64,000 bases of DNA from Plicaturopsis crispa FD-325 SS-3 (lineage: Eukaryota; Basidiomycota; Agaricomycetes; Amylocorticiales; Amylocorticiaceae). Under the pieces are notes generated by a model. It was not told the origin of the DNA. It was given only the letters and a program-made list of their open reading frames with translations, and made no database searches. Each line of letters starts with the position of its first letter. The first letter of the stretch is position 1. The stretch is taken from contig KN832555.1 in the NCBI GenBank assembly GCA_000827205.1, positions 918,893 through 982,892 of the forward strand. Reading direction: 5' to 3'. Positions 1 to 10,253 of this stretch are shown one piece after another. Both the position numbers and the translations under genes were made by a program.

Positions 1-845
1 ATTACACTGATGTTATTATTAGTATTATTAGAACCAAGAGCCCTTCACCTTCATGTTTCCGAAATTCATACGCGTCGCGCGCGAGACGCAGCCGGTCGCG
101 TCCTGGTCGCGTCCATCGTGCGACATCAAGCTTAGTGTCGGACGCGTCGAACCGTAGGTTCTCGGGGCTACTGCCTACTCAGTGCCTACTTGAGGGAAGG
201 TGTCATTGTAAAGGCGAACATTACACTATGAGCTCAGGACGCTGCGGGAGTGTCCATTTCAAAGACTTGAAGGATCGGACTCGCAATAGGTTTGGCTGAG
301 CTAGATTTTCTTGGACAAAAGGGACTCGTCCTCATGAAGGACTTCAGAGAAATTTTAGCCTCAAGAATATGTGCTGGAAGGTCTGCAGGTACGGGTAAAA
401 TGAGACCATCGATACAACGTCCTCTTGGAGGTCCTGAAGGTCAAAGCAAATTCATCGTGTCGCCGGATCCGCCGGATCCGCCGGATGGGAACCACGCAGA
501 CGCGATGTTCTCGTTCATATAGCTTGGCTGTAGGCAGATCGGCGGGATGAGCGATAACTTGAATCTGTGAGGTCGAAGTATCTAATGCCACGTGTGGCAA
601 AGCTCTCTTGATCGCTGGAAATTACGAACGCTTATGACCTTGCAATTACCGATGCAGATATGCGGGCCCCGTTCAAAAGGTCCGTTGCGAGCTCGAGGAG
701 TGCGGGTGCTGTGATGCCAGTAAGCATGCCTCTGTAATTAGATGCGCAGTGGAACCGGACACACTGACGCATCCCACAGAACCGGCACAAGTACACCGAC
801 TGGTATTCAACAGCAGGTGCACTAATGTCGCCGAACAGAGGGACC
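1..845. other. intergenic, no gene seen
   Basis: I see no supportable gene in this stretch. Short open frames occur on both strands but none has splice-compatible neighbours or recognisable motifs. The only local structure is a small perfect tandem repeat of about three 9-bp units (GCCGGATCC) near 465-485. The right part is presumably the promoter of the P450 gene. Confidence 0.5.
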
Positions 846-852
846 TATATAT
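846..852 (+). promoter_or_regulatory. TATA-like box upstream of P450
   Basis: The string TATATAT lies about 50 bp upstream of the P450 start codon at 900. That spacing fits a core promoter with a short 5' leader. This is seen in the sequence; its use is inference. Confidence 0.4.
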
Positions 853-899
853 CCAGTATGTTTGCAACATAGCGTTCACTGTAAACCACTCCCGCCAGC

Positions 900-3302
900 A
901 TGGTCGAAATCCCGCCTGGTCCAAGATATCTAGTAACAAATCTCCCTCGCATTCTCCTACCGCCCGTTGCCACGTATGCCCTCCTCACGCTAGCGTGGCC
1001 GACACTGCCAATCTGGATCAGCGTGCTCGTGTCTCCACTCTCGCTGCCTGCGTTGGTGTATTTCAACGTTACATGGGAGGAATGGTATAATCAGCGCGAG
1101 GCAAAGAAGCTCGGTGCCGTGTTGGTTCCCAAAGTCACGGACACCAGGCTGGGGGGCCGCTCGATTCTTTCAAGGCTCCTTTCGAACTCTAAGACTGGTT
1201 ACATTGGTGCAGTCCTCCGCTGAGCTTCCGGTGCTGTGATAAGTTCTGACATATATCGGTGTCAACAGCTGAAATGTTCAGAGTCTGGGCCGATGAATAT
1301 GGCCATACCGTCAGGTTTAGCGTCATGTTCGAAGAACGCGTTAGTCTGCTTCCCGGCGTAGTATAACTATGCCTTGAAAGTCTAACGCCATTATTTTAGT
1401 TGTTCACGACTGAGCCTGAGCATATCAAGGCAATTCTGGCTACACAATTCGATGTCTTCGACAAAGGTCCGGTAGTAAACTACCAGCTTGACTCTTTGCT
1501 CGGAACGGGTGTGTTCAACAGCGACGGTATGTCCTTGCGTGCGCTGCTAGTCTGACTTTTGGTTTATGATATTCACTCCTTAAGGTGACATGTGGAAGTG
1601 CGTTTCCGGTGGAATACTCAGTTCTGCCTAATTGACTCACACTGCGCATAGATTCCACCGCTCGATGACGCGCCCTTTCTTCTCCAAGGACCGTATTGCG
1701 CACTTCGATATCTTCGACGAGCATGCCGAGCACACTGTCACGCTCCTTCGTCAACGGCTGCGCGAGGGTTGGCCTGTTGATATCCAGGTACGTAGATATC
1801 TCGCCCTCATACCTGCCAGCCGGTCTCAACGTTTCCTTTCTCCAGGACGCTGTGTCCCGCTTTACGCTCGACTCCGCCACGGCCTTCCTTTTCGGACACA
1901 ACGTCAACTCACTCTCTGCCGGACTCCCCTACCCGTCCTCCTCGCTTATCCCTTCCTCTCCTGACTACCTCAACAACCCCGCACACCCCGCCAATGCCTT
2001 CGCATACGCCTTCGCCGAGGCGCAATTTATCGCCTCCCTGCGGTCACGGCGGGGCCCAGCCTGGCCGCTCGCCGAGTTCTGGGGCGACAAAGTCAAGGTT
2101 CAGATGAAGGTAGTGGACAGCTTCATCGAGCCTATCGTAAAAGACGCTATCAGCAAAAAGCGGGCGGAGGGCGGCGCGAAATACGGCGGTGCGGACGCGA
2201 AGGCTAGGGAGGTAGTCGACGGTGAGACTCTCCTGGATCACCTGGTAAATTACACGGAAGGTGCGTATCATGGGACGCTCGATGTTGTCGCCCAATGTCC
2301 CTGCTTATACCGCGCGGGGATGTAGATAAGAAGATTCTCATGGACGAGACCATGAACATCATGATCGCCGGCCGGGACACTGTACGCTCTTTCCCTCTTT
2401 ATGCAGTCCACCATCCCGAATTGACGGGTGCCTGAATAGACTGCTACGACCCTTACATTTGCGATCTACATGCTCGCCGAGCACCCGCACTTCCTTGCCC
2501 GTCTGCGCGCGGAGATCCTCGAGCACGTCGGCCCCGACCGACGGCCCACGTACGACGACCTTCGGCAAATGAAATTCATGCGCGCAGTCATCAATGGTGC
2601 GCCCACTATGCATATTTTTACTTACGCGCCGACGACCCTAATGCGCCCCCGCCGCACCAAGAAACCCTCCGGCTCTACCCTGCCGTGCCTTTAAACTCGC
2701 GCACCGCGATGCGCCCGACCGTGTGGGCCCCCACCGCCTCGACGCGCTCCTCCCAGCCATACTACATCCCTAACAAAACCCGCGCCGCGTACTCCGTGTT
2801 CCTCATGCACAGGCGCAAGGACCTCTGGGGCCCCGATGCAGAAGAGTTCGACCCTGACCGGTGGCTGGACGCGCGTGTAGCGCGGGTGACGAAGAACCCG
2901 TTCATGTTCACGCCGTTCAACGCCGGGCCGCGCATTTGTCTCGGCCAGCAGGTAACGTCGTGTCTCGCTAGTGTTTCGAATGTTGAATGGCAGTGTGCTG
3001 ATTACTGTCTTCACTGAAGTTCGCGTATAACGAGAGCTCATTCATGCTCGTCCGATTCTTCCAAGCGTTCTCAGGCGTCAAGCTCGCACCGGAGGCCGTC
3101 CCCGTCGAGTCGCGTCCGCCGAAAGAGTGGAAGGCTTCCGGCGGTCCCCAGGCGAGGGAGAAAGTGTGGCCTCGCAGCCATCTCACCCTGTATGCAAATG
3201 TGCGTTTTCCTCACCGCTCGGTTATGTCGTCCGGTACTGATGTACTTGTAGGGCGGTTTGTGGGTGACCCTCGAGGAAGCGAGTGCTACGGATGCAGTTT
3301 GA
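900..3302 (+). CDS. cytochrome P450 monooxygenase, CYP63-like
   Basis: A membrane-bound haem-thiolate monooxygenase; the CYP63 family of white-rot fungi is known for oxidising alkanes, fatty acids and aromatic compounds. The N terminus ([11 protein letters not shown], then two hydrophobic stretches) resembles CYP63 proteins and would anchor it in the ER. The spliced product carries the I-helix AGRDTTAT, the K-helix ETLRLYP (ExxR, assembled across an intron that splits the Glu codon), and the haem loop [10 protein letters not shown] with the Cys ligand. I read about eleven exons (first introns 1207-1268 and 1340-1399), including a 13-nt mini-exon near 1587-1599 inside GDMWK. All junctions keep frame, so the gene looks intact. 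It ends with LWVTLEEAS before the stop at 3300-3302. The P450 call is very secure; the CYP63 assignment is from memory of family members. Confidence 0.9.
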
Positions 3303-4230
3303 TCACTAGGCCTGTCGACTGAAAGGATAAGTATCTATCTGTACTCTCTACCGTTTAGTTGTGCACCGTTCGTGCCAACGACGTATTTAAATGGACATTA
3401 TCGTATGCAACTTTAATATGCGGTCATCGCGAAGCGTGAGGCTTGTCTAGGAGCTCAGACTTTCAGTCACTGTTGCACATTCAGGTGGGCAGCAGCGTGT
3501 TCGATTACTTGTATACTCTGGGCCTCGTCTGTAGGATGGGCGGGATGAGCGGGACCGCCGCGGGGCCGCGACGCCTCGGCTCAGGCCACGTGGCTTAGTT
3601 AAAGAACCAAAGCTCTGTCCAATCTTCGAACTCGAATATGCACATATGCACTGCGATATTTCACCGCGCTGCTCTCCTCTGACAGCTCCTTGGCATCGAT
3701 AACGTCCATGAGACCGCGCCATTCTGGGCAGGCCCAGAGGCTTGCTGCACACAAGATCGCCCAGCCTGTACTGTCCACTGTATTGCCTGCGAGGAAGGGA
3801 CATTGCATGCGAGGCACTCGTCCAAAAATACGTTCCGGCTCGGAGCGCCCAGTGTACACCGGTGACCAGCAGGTGCAATGTTTAGCCCTGTCGGGCGCCG
3901 CCTGCGTGCGTAATAGAGCGGCTGCGAGCCTTCCCAGCTGCTCCCAAGACCAAAGGTGGATCAAGGAACGCCTCGACGAGCACACGGGCAGAGCGTCCAA
4001 GCCTATGGGGGCCGCGAGCACGTCGCTGCCAAGCAGATCTCTCTGAGAATCGCCCACGCGAAAAATAGCACGGTTGCTGTAGCCTGTAATACGCGCATCA
4101 TCGATCAGACGAAGGGCCAGTGGGCACGAAAATAACACTAAGTAGGGTAGATAGAGTACATATGTGGGACAACACGAATAGCACGGCGAAGACAGGGGGA
4201 GTAGTGCTTGAAACAGGCTTATGTGTAAAG
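3303..4230. other. intergenic, convergent 3' ends
   Basis: This lies between the 3' ends of the P450 (+) and the Pro/Ser-rich gene (-), so it holds two 3' UTRs. Long minus-strand open frames cross it but they lack motifs, and one of them overlaps the real gene in another frame. I see no further gene. Confidence 0.45.
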
Positions 4231-5125
4231 TTATACTGAATGGCCAGAAGAATTCGCAGAGCGGCTGCTGCCACTGTGCGTGGACCGCTCGTTTCTGCCA
4301 CGGTGGTGATTCCTCTCTGCGCTGATCTGCGAGTGCGTGTCCTCCTCCGCGGCGCGTGATGCGCCCGAGCCCACCGTAAGAAGCGAGCCGATGGCCATGG
4401 ACGCGCGCGAACGCGGGGAGTATTCGAGCGAGTCGCTGCGCGGCGAGGGCGGCAGCTCGTGCGTAGACGAACGCGACGAATGCGAGCGTGCGGGCGAGCG
4501 CGAGGAGCGGCGGCGCTTGCGCGAGGGCTGCTGCGAGGACCGCGGCGGCTGGTCGCGCATCGGCGGCATGGAGTGCGGCGGTGATCGCGGCGGGTGGCTG
4601 AGCGGTGGCGTCTGGTACGGTGCGTGATAGTGATGGGGCGGCGGGGGGATGTGCAAATGAGGGAGATGTGGTGGGGGGATATTTTGTGGATGAGACGGGG
4701 GACACGTTTGGTACAGCTCGATCACTTGGCGGTGGAGGGCGGCTACGGATGCGAGGCGCTAGACGACAAGAGCGGCCGATCAGAGCTGTATTTTTGACGG
4801 GATATATAGGGAGCCAGACTGACCTGGTCCTCGGCACTCTTGGCATTGAGCATTGCGATGAGCATGTCGCGGTCACCGTCACCCTTTGCCTTGTACGCTC
4901 CTAGGATTTCGCGCAGACTGGGTGGGGGTGATTGAGCCTGCGAGTGGCCGACGTCAAATACAGTATTCAGTGCGCAAATAGAGCACTTACCTGCTCGAGG
5001 ATTTGGCGAGTAGAGGATAGCACACTCCTCATTTCAACATCTGCGTTGTACGACTGTGCATGTCGATAGCTGTCTGGATATGGGGCGTCGCTGGAGTTGG
5101 CGTAGGATGCAGAGGTGAGAGACAT
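4231..5125 (-). CDS. Pro/Ser-rich hypothetical protein, likely nuclear
   Basis: No function recognised. Three exons on the minus strand join in frame: a start exon (MSLTSASYANSS...ILEQ), a middle exon with SLREILGAYKAKGDGDRDML and AKSAEDQ, and a long last exon beginning RLASVAALHRQ. The middle segment looks like a short conserved helical block, followed by a low-complexity tail rich in Pro, His, Ser and Arg with the basic run RKRRRSSRSP, a plausible nuclear localisation signal. Donors GTAAGT and GTCAGT and the acceptors are good. I infer a nuclear regulatory or scaffold role only from composition. It is convergent with the P450 upstream and divergent from the exonuclease downstream. Confidence 0.65.
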
Positions 5126-5977
5126 GGCGGTATGGGGAAGAAAGAGGGAGGGGGGAAGAGACGGGGTATAAAATAGGCCATTACGGACGGGGTTTTGCAC
5201 ACCACAGGAAAGCCAAGGAAGAGATTGAAGTAAATTTAGATGAGTGCCAAGACTTCAAGACGCTCGGGTGTGTGATTAGCGGCGCTGTCGTCGCGCGTCT
5301 GCTTTGCAGTGCCGTCCGCTGTGTAAACATGTCTGCTCATCGTGCACGACGACGAGCTCGACGTTGCCGACAGCGAGCAGGAGGAGGATGTGGTCGAGGA
5401 GAAAGAGAGTGAAGCAGTGGACTCGTCGACGACGCCCGGAATTAGACAAAAAGGCTTGGCAGTCGTCGGGACCAAGCCTAAAATAAAACTCGTTCCCGGT
5501 GGCGCGGATCGGTTTGGCGCCAAATTTAGCAGATTGCGCCAATTTGCGATTGTTTGTCCCCAAATTTATTTTTGTCCTTTCCATGACAGCTGCGCCACTT
5601 TTGCTTGTTTCGTCCGTACCACCACACCAACTGCGCTAGTTTTTGTCTTTGGCGCTCGGAGTCGCTGCGGTGCACAGGAAAAGACTGTGTTATTTCTGTG
5701 TATAGGTGCACCCAGCTCCAATACACGAGGTGCTCTGTCTTGGCTCATCGAATCCTTTCTCCGGAGAGGCGACTCGAACCCACAGGCCGAGACTAATCAT
5801 CTTTGGCTCTCCCGCCCGGAACAAGGTCCTATTATTACGAGTCCAAACTACACATATTACGCGCTGCACGGGTGCGTCAAACGCGTGCCATCCCAAACCT
5901 GCCTACACAGGCGCCTACAGCGGCTGCTTCGTTTATATCTCCAAACGGAAGCTTCGCCTCGCCCCAACTTTACTGTC
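5126..5977. other. divergent intergenic region with odd open frame
   Basis: The region separates the divergent starts of the Pro/Ser-rich gene (-) and the exonuclease (+). The plus-strand frame of the exonuclease is open upstream from an ATG at 5342, and its first 50 codons are acidic and protein-like (DDELDVADSEQEED). The later part looks like untranslated sequence and includes a tRNA-like patch, so I keep the exonuclease start at 5978. The acidic segment could be an exon of an unrecognised gene. Confidence 0.35.
5752..5830 (-). other. possible tRNA relic or tRNA-derived element
   Basis: On the minus strand there is a perfect B-box-like string (GGGTTCGAGTC) with an anticodon-arm-like AGA-TGATTAG-TCT about 10 nt upstream. 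The T-stem and acceptor stem do not pair properly, so this is not a good tRNA gene. It could be a decayed tRNA or the head of a SINE; the evidence is weak. Confidence 0.2.
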
Positions 5978-7364
5978 ATGTCCTCGTCTCAGTATCCACC
6001 TGCTGCTGCTACTGCCGCAGGGGCATCTGCGACTCCCGCTCAACGAAGACAGAAGACGCCCGAACTAAATTGGCCGCCCTACTCGTACCGCACGCACCTG
6101 TGTACGGTCGGAAACCCTGCCCCCGCGCGCTTAGTGTATATCCGCGACTACGATGAGGCCGAGCGCGAGGTGGAGTGCCTCCCCGCGGGCCCGCTCGGGT
6201 TCGACCTCGAGTGGAAGCCGATTTACGTGAAGGGCCACAAGGAAAACCCTGTGGCGCTTGTCCAAATCGCGAACGCGCAGACGGTGCTGCTGATTCAGGT
6301 CAGCGCGATGGAAAGTACATAACCCCCATCACCCGCCCGCACACGAACTGTAAATTAAATAGACGGCGCTGTTTGCAGGATTTCCGGCTAAGCTGGCGGC
6401 CGTTCTCGAGAACGACGATATTCCGAAAGCGGGTGTCGGTATACAATGTCCGTACCTGTCAAAATCAATGCAGTCGTTTAGCTCAATCGTACTCATCAAT
6501 ATGCGAATGATTTATTTTGTTACGGCCAGACGACACGAAGAAGTTGTTCACGGACTTTGGAATTTCCATGCGAAATTGCGTTGATCTATCGATGCTTGCG
6601 CGATGCGTGGACAACGCCCGCTGGAAAGGCCGCTACCACAATCCGATCGGACTCGCGAGGCTCGTCTCAACTTATGAGGAGCTATCGCTGCCCAAAGGAA
6701 AAGTCCAGCGAAGTAACTGGGAGGCCGTACTCACTCCGTTACAACAAGAATGTGAGTCTCAGAGGATCGACTATTGTAGAGTGTCACTAATAAACTATGT
6801 ATCTATTCTCGCCGTGCAGACGCAGCAAACGACGCGCATTCCGGATATGCAATATATGCCCGCTTAGTCTCCATGCTACCGGCCCTTCCTCGCATACCAA
6901 GCAACGTCTGCTACACCTTCAACTCGATCAACGGGACCCTCTACGAGCCCGGGTGCGGCATGCTCTGGGCACCACACAATCCTGACTACGACCCCGGACC
7001 TATGCCGCCCCCTGCGCCCCCGAAGGAACGCAAGCCGAGGCCACCGAGGGACGAGGCGAACCGAGGTGGTGCTCGCTTGGGTAGCCCGCCCGTATCATCC
7101 CGCCCGTTTATCAGCAACCACACCATGTCGATTCTTGCCGATCAACCCGCAAGCTTCGTCACCAGGAGTGGGTCTTTATCGGGGACGTACAATGGAAGAG
7201 GGTACGCACGGGGCGGACGCGGCGGGGGTGCGCCTGTGCATGCTGAAGGAGCTTACGAAGAGCAGTCGGCCGATGCGGCTGCGTTCCATGGATTTCTGCA
7301 GCGCATGCAAGCGCGAGGTAGGGGCCGTGGCCGTGGCCGGGGTCGGGGTCGGGACTACAATTAG
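5978..7364 (+). CDS. DEDDy 3'-5' exonuclease with RG-rich tail
   Basis: A ribonuclease-D/Werner-type 3'-5' exonuclease. Four exons join in frame. Exo I is FDLEW (Asp and Glu metal ligands). Exo II lies in the block IQYDDTKKLFTDFGI followed by CVDLSML. Exo III is YAANDAHSGY, giving the Tyr and Asp of the DEDDy class. Introns start at 6299 (after LLIQ), after GIQ, and after LQQE. After the nuclease domain comes a Pro-rich linker and an arginine/glycine tail ending in repeated RG units at about 7315-7357, typical of RNA-binding tails. There is no RecQ helicase part, so this is a stand-alone nuclease. The start MSSSQYPP was chosen because the upstream in-frame extension is not protein-like just before it. 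The substrate (RNA or DNA) cannot be told from the sequence. Confidence 0.85.
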
Positions 7365-7743
7365 GTAGTGTGGCGGCTTGGTTTCGGGCACTGGGCACGT
7401 TGTGCGTGTACTAGATTCCACTTGGTGGGTAGTGTAATACCCTGAGTTATGTTGTACTTCATATATATCCCCCTTCAAGAATTGATTACAGTCTGTACAA
7501 TGCCTTCCCAAAATGTGTTTTTTGATCATGACTTCAGAATACTTGACGCCGTTCCGCGTCAGGCCTCGAGAATGGCAAGAAATCGGTCATGGTAGTATTG
7601 ACTTTCGAACATAGATACGGACATGACATGACATTGAAAAGTGCTACTGTTACAAAATATTGATTCCGAGTAGGCGGTGAATTCAGGCTATATGAAACCA
7701 CTACTAATAACCACCGCGAGTGCCCTGCATACCCCGCAGCCCT
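7365..7743. other. intergenic, convergent 3' UTRs
   Basis: This AT-richer stretch lies between the converging 3' ends of the exonuclease (+) and the first chitinase (-). I see no gene in it. Confidence 0.5.
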
Positions 7744-9663
7744 CTACAATCCGCGAAACATCGGCGAACGCGGGCGCCGCCTGTTCGCATTCGGATTCAC
7801 GCGCAGACCCGGGCCCGTGCGCTCTATCTGCGTGTCCTTCTCCGTGTATTTAGGGATCGCGAAGTGGTGGTTCGGCGATTCTGGGGCGGGGAAGGCGTCG
7901 CTGGTCGTCGGAGCCGGTCTCGATGTGCCTGTGCTGCTGGCTCGCGGTTTCGCCGTGCTGCTAGCTCTCGGCTTCGCCGTGCTGGAGGCCTTGCTCGACG
8001 CGGTAGAGCTGGACTTGGGCTTCGGCTTGGCCTTGGAAGAACCCGCCGTCAGTGTGTTCTTCACGGCCTTGTCATAGCGGTTGTTCGCTATGAGCCGTAC
8101 ATCAGCTTCTTCTCCACGAAAGCCGGAATGACGGGATGGACGCACTGTACGCTTCGGATGCGTCCCAGAGCATCACGCCGCCAAAGCTCGAGTATTTGCT
8201 CTGGGTCTCCGTGATGTAGTTCTCTATCGACGAGGCGTTGACGTAACCTTCGCCGGCCGCGTTAGCGGATGCGGCTGCTCCTATGAAGACTTTGACGTCC
8301 GGGTTGGGCGAGGTATTTTTCGCCCAGTCGTCCCTGATAGAAAAAAAAAAACCGAGCATGAGCTCCCGCTATCTTGGGATGGGCATGCTGTGGGGTCTCG
8401 TACCATGTATCGAAATTGAAGTCCTATCACAGATCGCACTCATTATTAGCATGTGAGTTCTCGTGGAGTTGTTTCTAGGACTCACGGAAGGTTGATCTAG
8501 GCCACAGTAATTGTTGTCTAAAAACAAACATCAGGACCAAATTTGCATGTGGTTGCCAGCGCTAGACGCACAGAACTGAACGTAGACGGCGTCGAATGGG
8601 GCAGCGTTTAGTGCGGCGCCTATGCTAGCATCTGGGAATGGACATTGCGGAGCGGCTAATGAGCGTCAGTTTGTTAGCTTGAAACCAAAGGTAATAGGCG
8701 TCATTAACGGTCACCAGTGATGTAGTATCTGGAAATAATCATGAACACCAAAACGTGTATCTGGCAGCAGGAAATGAAACCTCACTTCTTGCTAGCGCCC
8801 TCCGCTAGGGACTGGATTTTTGTGACAAACGTAGCATAGTGTGCGGGAGACCCGCTTTCGATGTCCAAGTCGACCCTAGACGCACTAGTGAGGACAACTC
8901 TGATACGAAACACCTAGCACCTACCCGTCAAGAACAGCACTACCAAATGGGCGCGTCGAGCTGCTTCCACCGAGGAATAAATCCCATATCTGACCGTTTG
9001 AGATGTGCATTCAACCCTCTTTTATTTCATGCGTTCGGGCTTACCTGGACTGCGAAATCTGTCGCCTGCGTGTCATTCGCAAATCCGACCTGACCTGTAC
9101 CGCCGCCAATAGAAAGCGTGACGATGTTTCCCTTAGCCTGGCATGCCTCTATGTCATCCGCAAGACCTTGGCAGTTCGCAAGGTCAGTCCCGGGGAATGT
9201 AGAATTGTCGTATTGATTGCAGGTCTACCATAGTATCACGTTCAAAGTAAGCGTCACGCCGGATATGAGATGCAATACGTTTCAGACGCACGTTAGCGAA
9301 GTCGATTACGGGCGCTCCGCCTTCACCAAAGAAGATGTAGAGGAAGGCTAAAGGGAATGCGTTGATGGTGTCATCTGCACAGTAGTACTGTAACGTCTGC
9401 TGATTCCCCGCGGAGTCCTGTCCCCAATATCTGGATGAAATGCGGGTCAATGTCGGCACTCTGCTATGTCGGTGTATGCGTACACTGCAAGCTGTACGCG
9501 CGAGGGTCAACTGGATTTTGTGTGATGTATGACGTTGGCCAACGCTCACATTATCATTCCTGCTGTTGTCGTAGGCGTTAACGCCGCTTGCCGCCACAAT
9601 AAAGGCAAAGAAGAAGGGAATGACCCGGGAAATGAACGGGAGTCTAACGCTTGCACTAACCAT
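7744..9663 (-). CDS. GH18 chitinase (class III-like), secreted
   Basis: A secreted endochitinase hydrolysing beta-1,4-GlcNAc polymers, probably in wall remodelling or nutrition. The start exon encodes a signal peptide (MVSASVRLPF... ending near GVNAYDNSRNDN). Later exons give YWGQDSAGNQQTL, the sheet motif NIVTLSIGGG, the catalytic motif DGVDLDIE with the acid Glu, and FGGVMLWDASEAY near the barrel end. The C-terminal exon adds a Ser/Thr/Ala/Lys-rich tail with internal repeats and a basic end. I read about nine exons. All junctions fit except the first: the exon 1 donor after NDN does not join YWGQ in frame at the obvious acceptor (9437), while a further acceptor keeps frame but inserts about 27 unfamiliar residues. 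The gene may therefore carry a defect or a first intron I have misread. Confidence 0.8.
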
Positions 9664-10253
9664 GGTGGGCACAGGCGCATGCCTCTTCGTATGTATCAAG
9701 CCCTCTTATCTAAAGAGGGTTGAGGGTAAAGGAGAGCTGACGATATCTCTCCGACAACGTACAGAATGGGTGCATCGGAGCACCACCTGGTCATGGAAAC
9801 CTCATTCTGACGAGTACGCGGCGATGTAGCTGGCAGGAAGCCTTGTTCCTCCTATCCAGAGTTCGAAAATCAGAAAGACATGGACACCAGAATTTAGAAT
9901 GGTTGCCAGTGGAAGTAAGAAATAGTTCAGGTGACGTACAGGAGATAAAACATGGGAGCGGGGCTCATGTGTCCAGATGCAGTCGCAACTGAGGAAGAAC
10001 CTGCAAGAATACATATTCGTGAGAGGATGAATACTGGAATCGGAAGACCTCTTCGCTGGCAATGCGCCAGACCTGTGTATGAATTGTCGGCTGGCATATG
10101 TTCTCGCACATCGTTCTCTGACAAGACTCAATATATTTCGACGCCGATACACCTGCAACCCCATAAAAACAAATTGAAACCCGAAAGTGAGTGCGTTCGA
10201 ATGATAATGCATAAAATTAAAAATCGGTGGATCACCAGCCCTTGTCGGCGAAA
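9664..10253. other. intergenic between the two chitinases
   Basis: This is the promoter side of the first chitinase and the 3' side of the second. I see no gene and no clear TATA box. Confidence 0.4.

Noticed and set aside
3599-4882. 427-codon open frame on the minus strand
   Set aside because: It overlaps the Pro/Ser-rich gene in a different frame, has no motifs, and its length follows from GC-rich low-complexity sequence.
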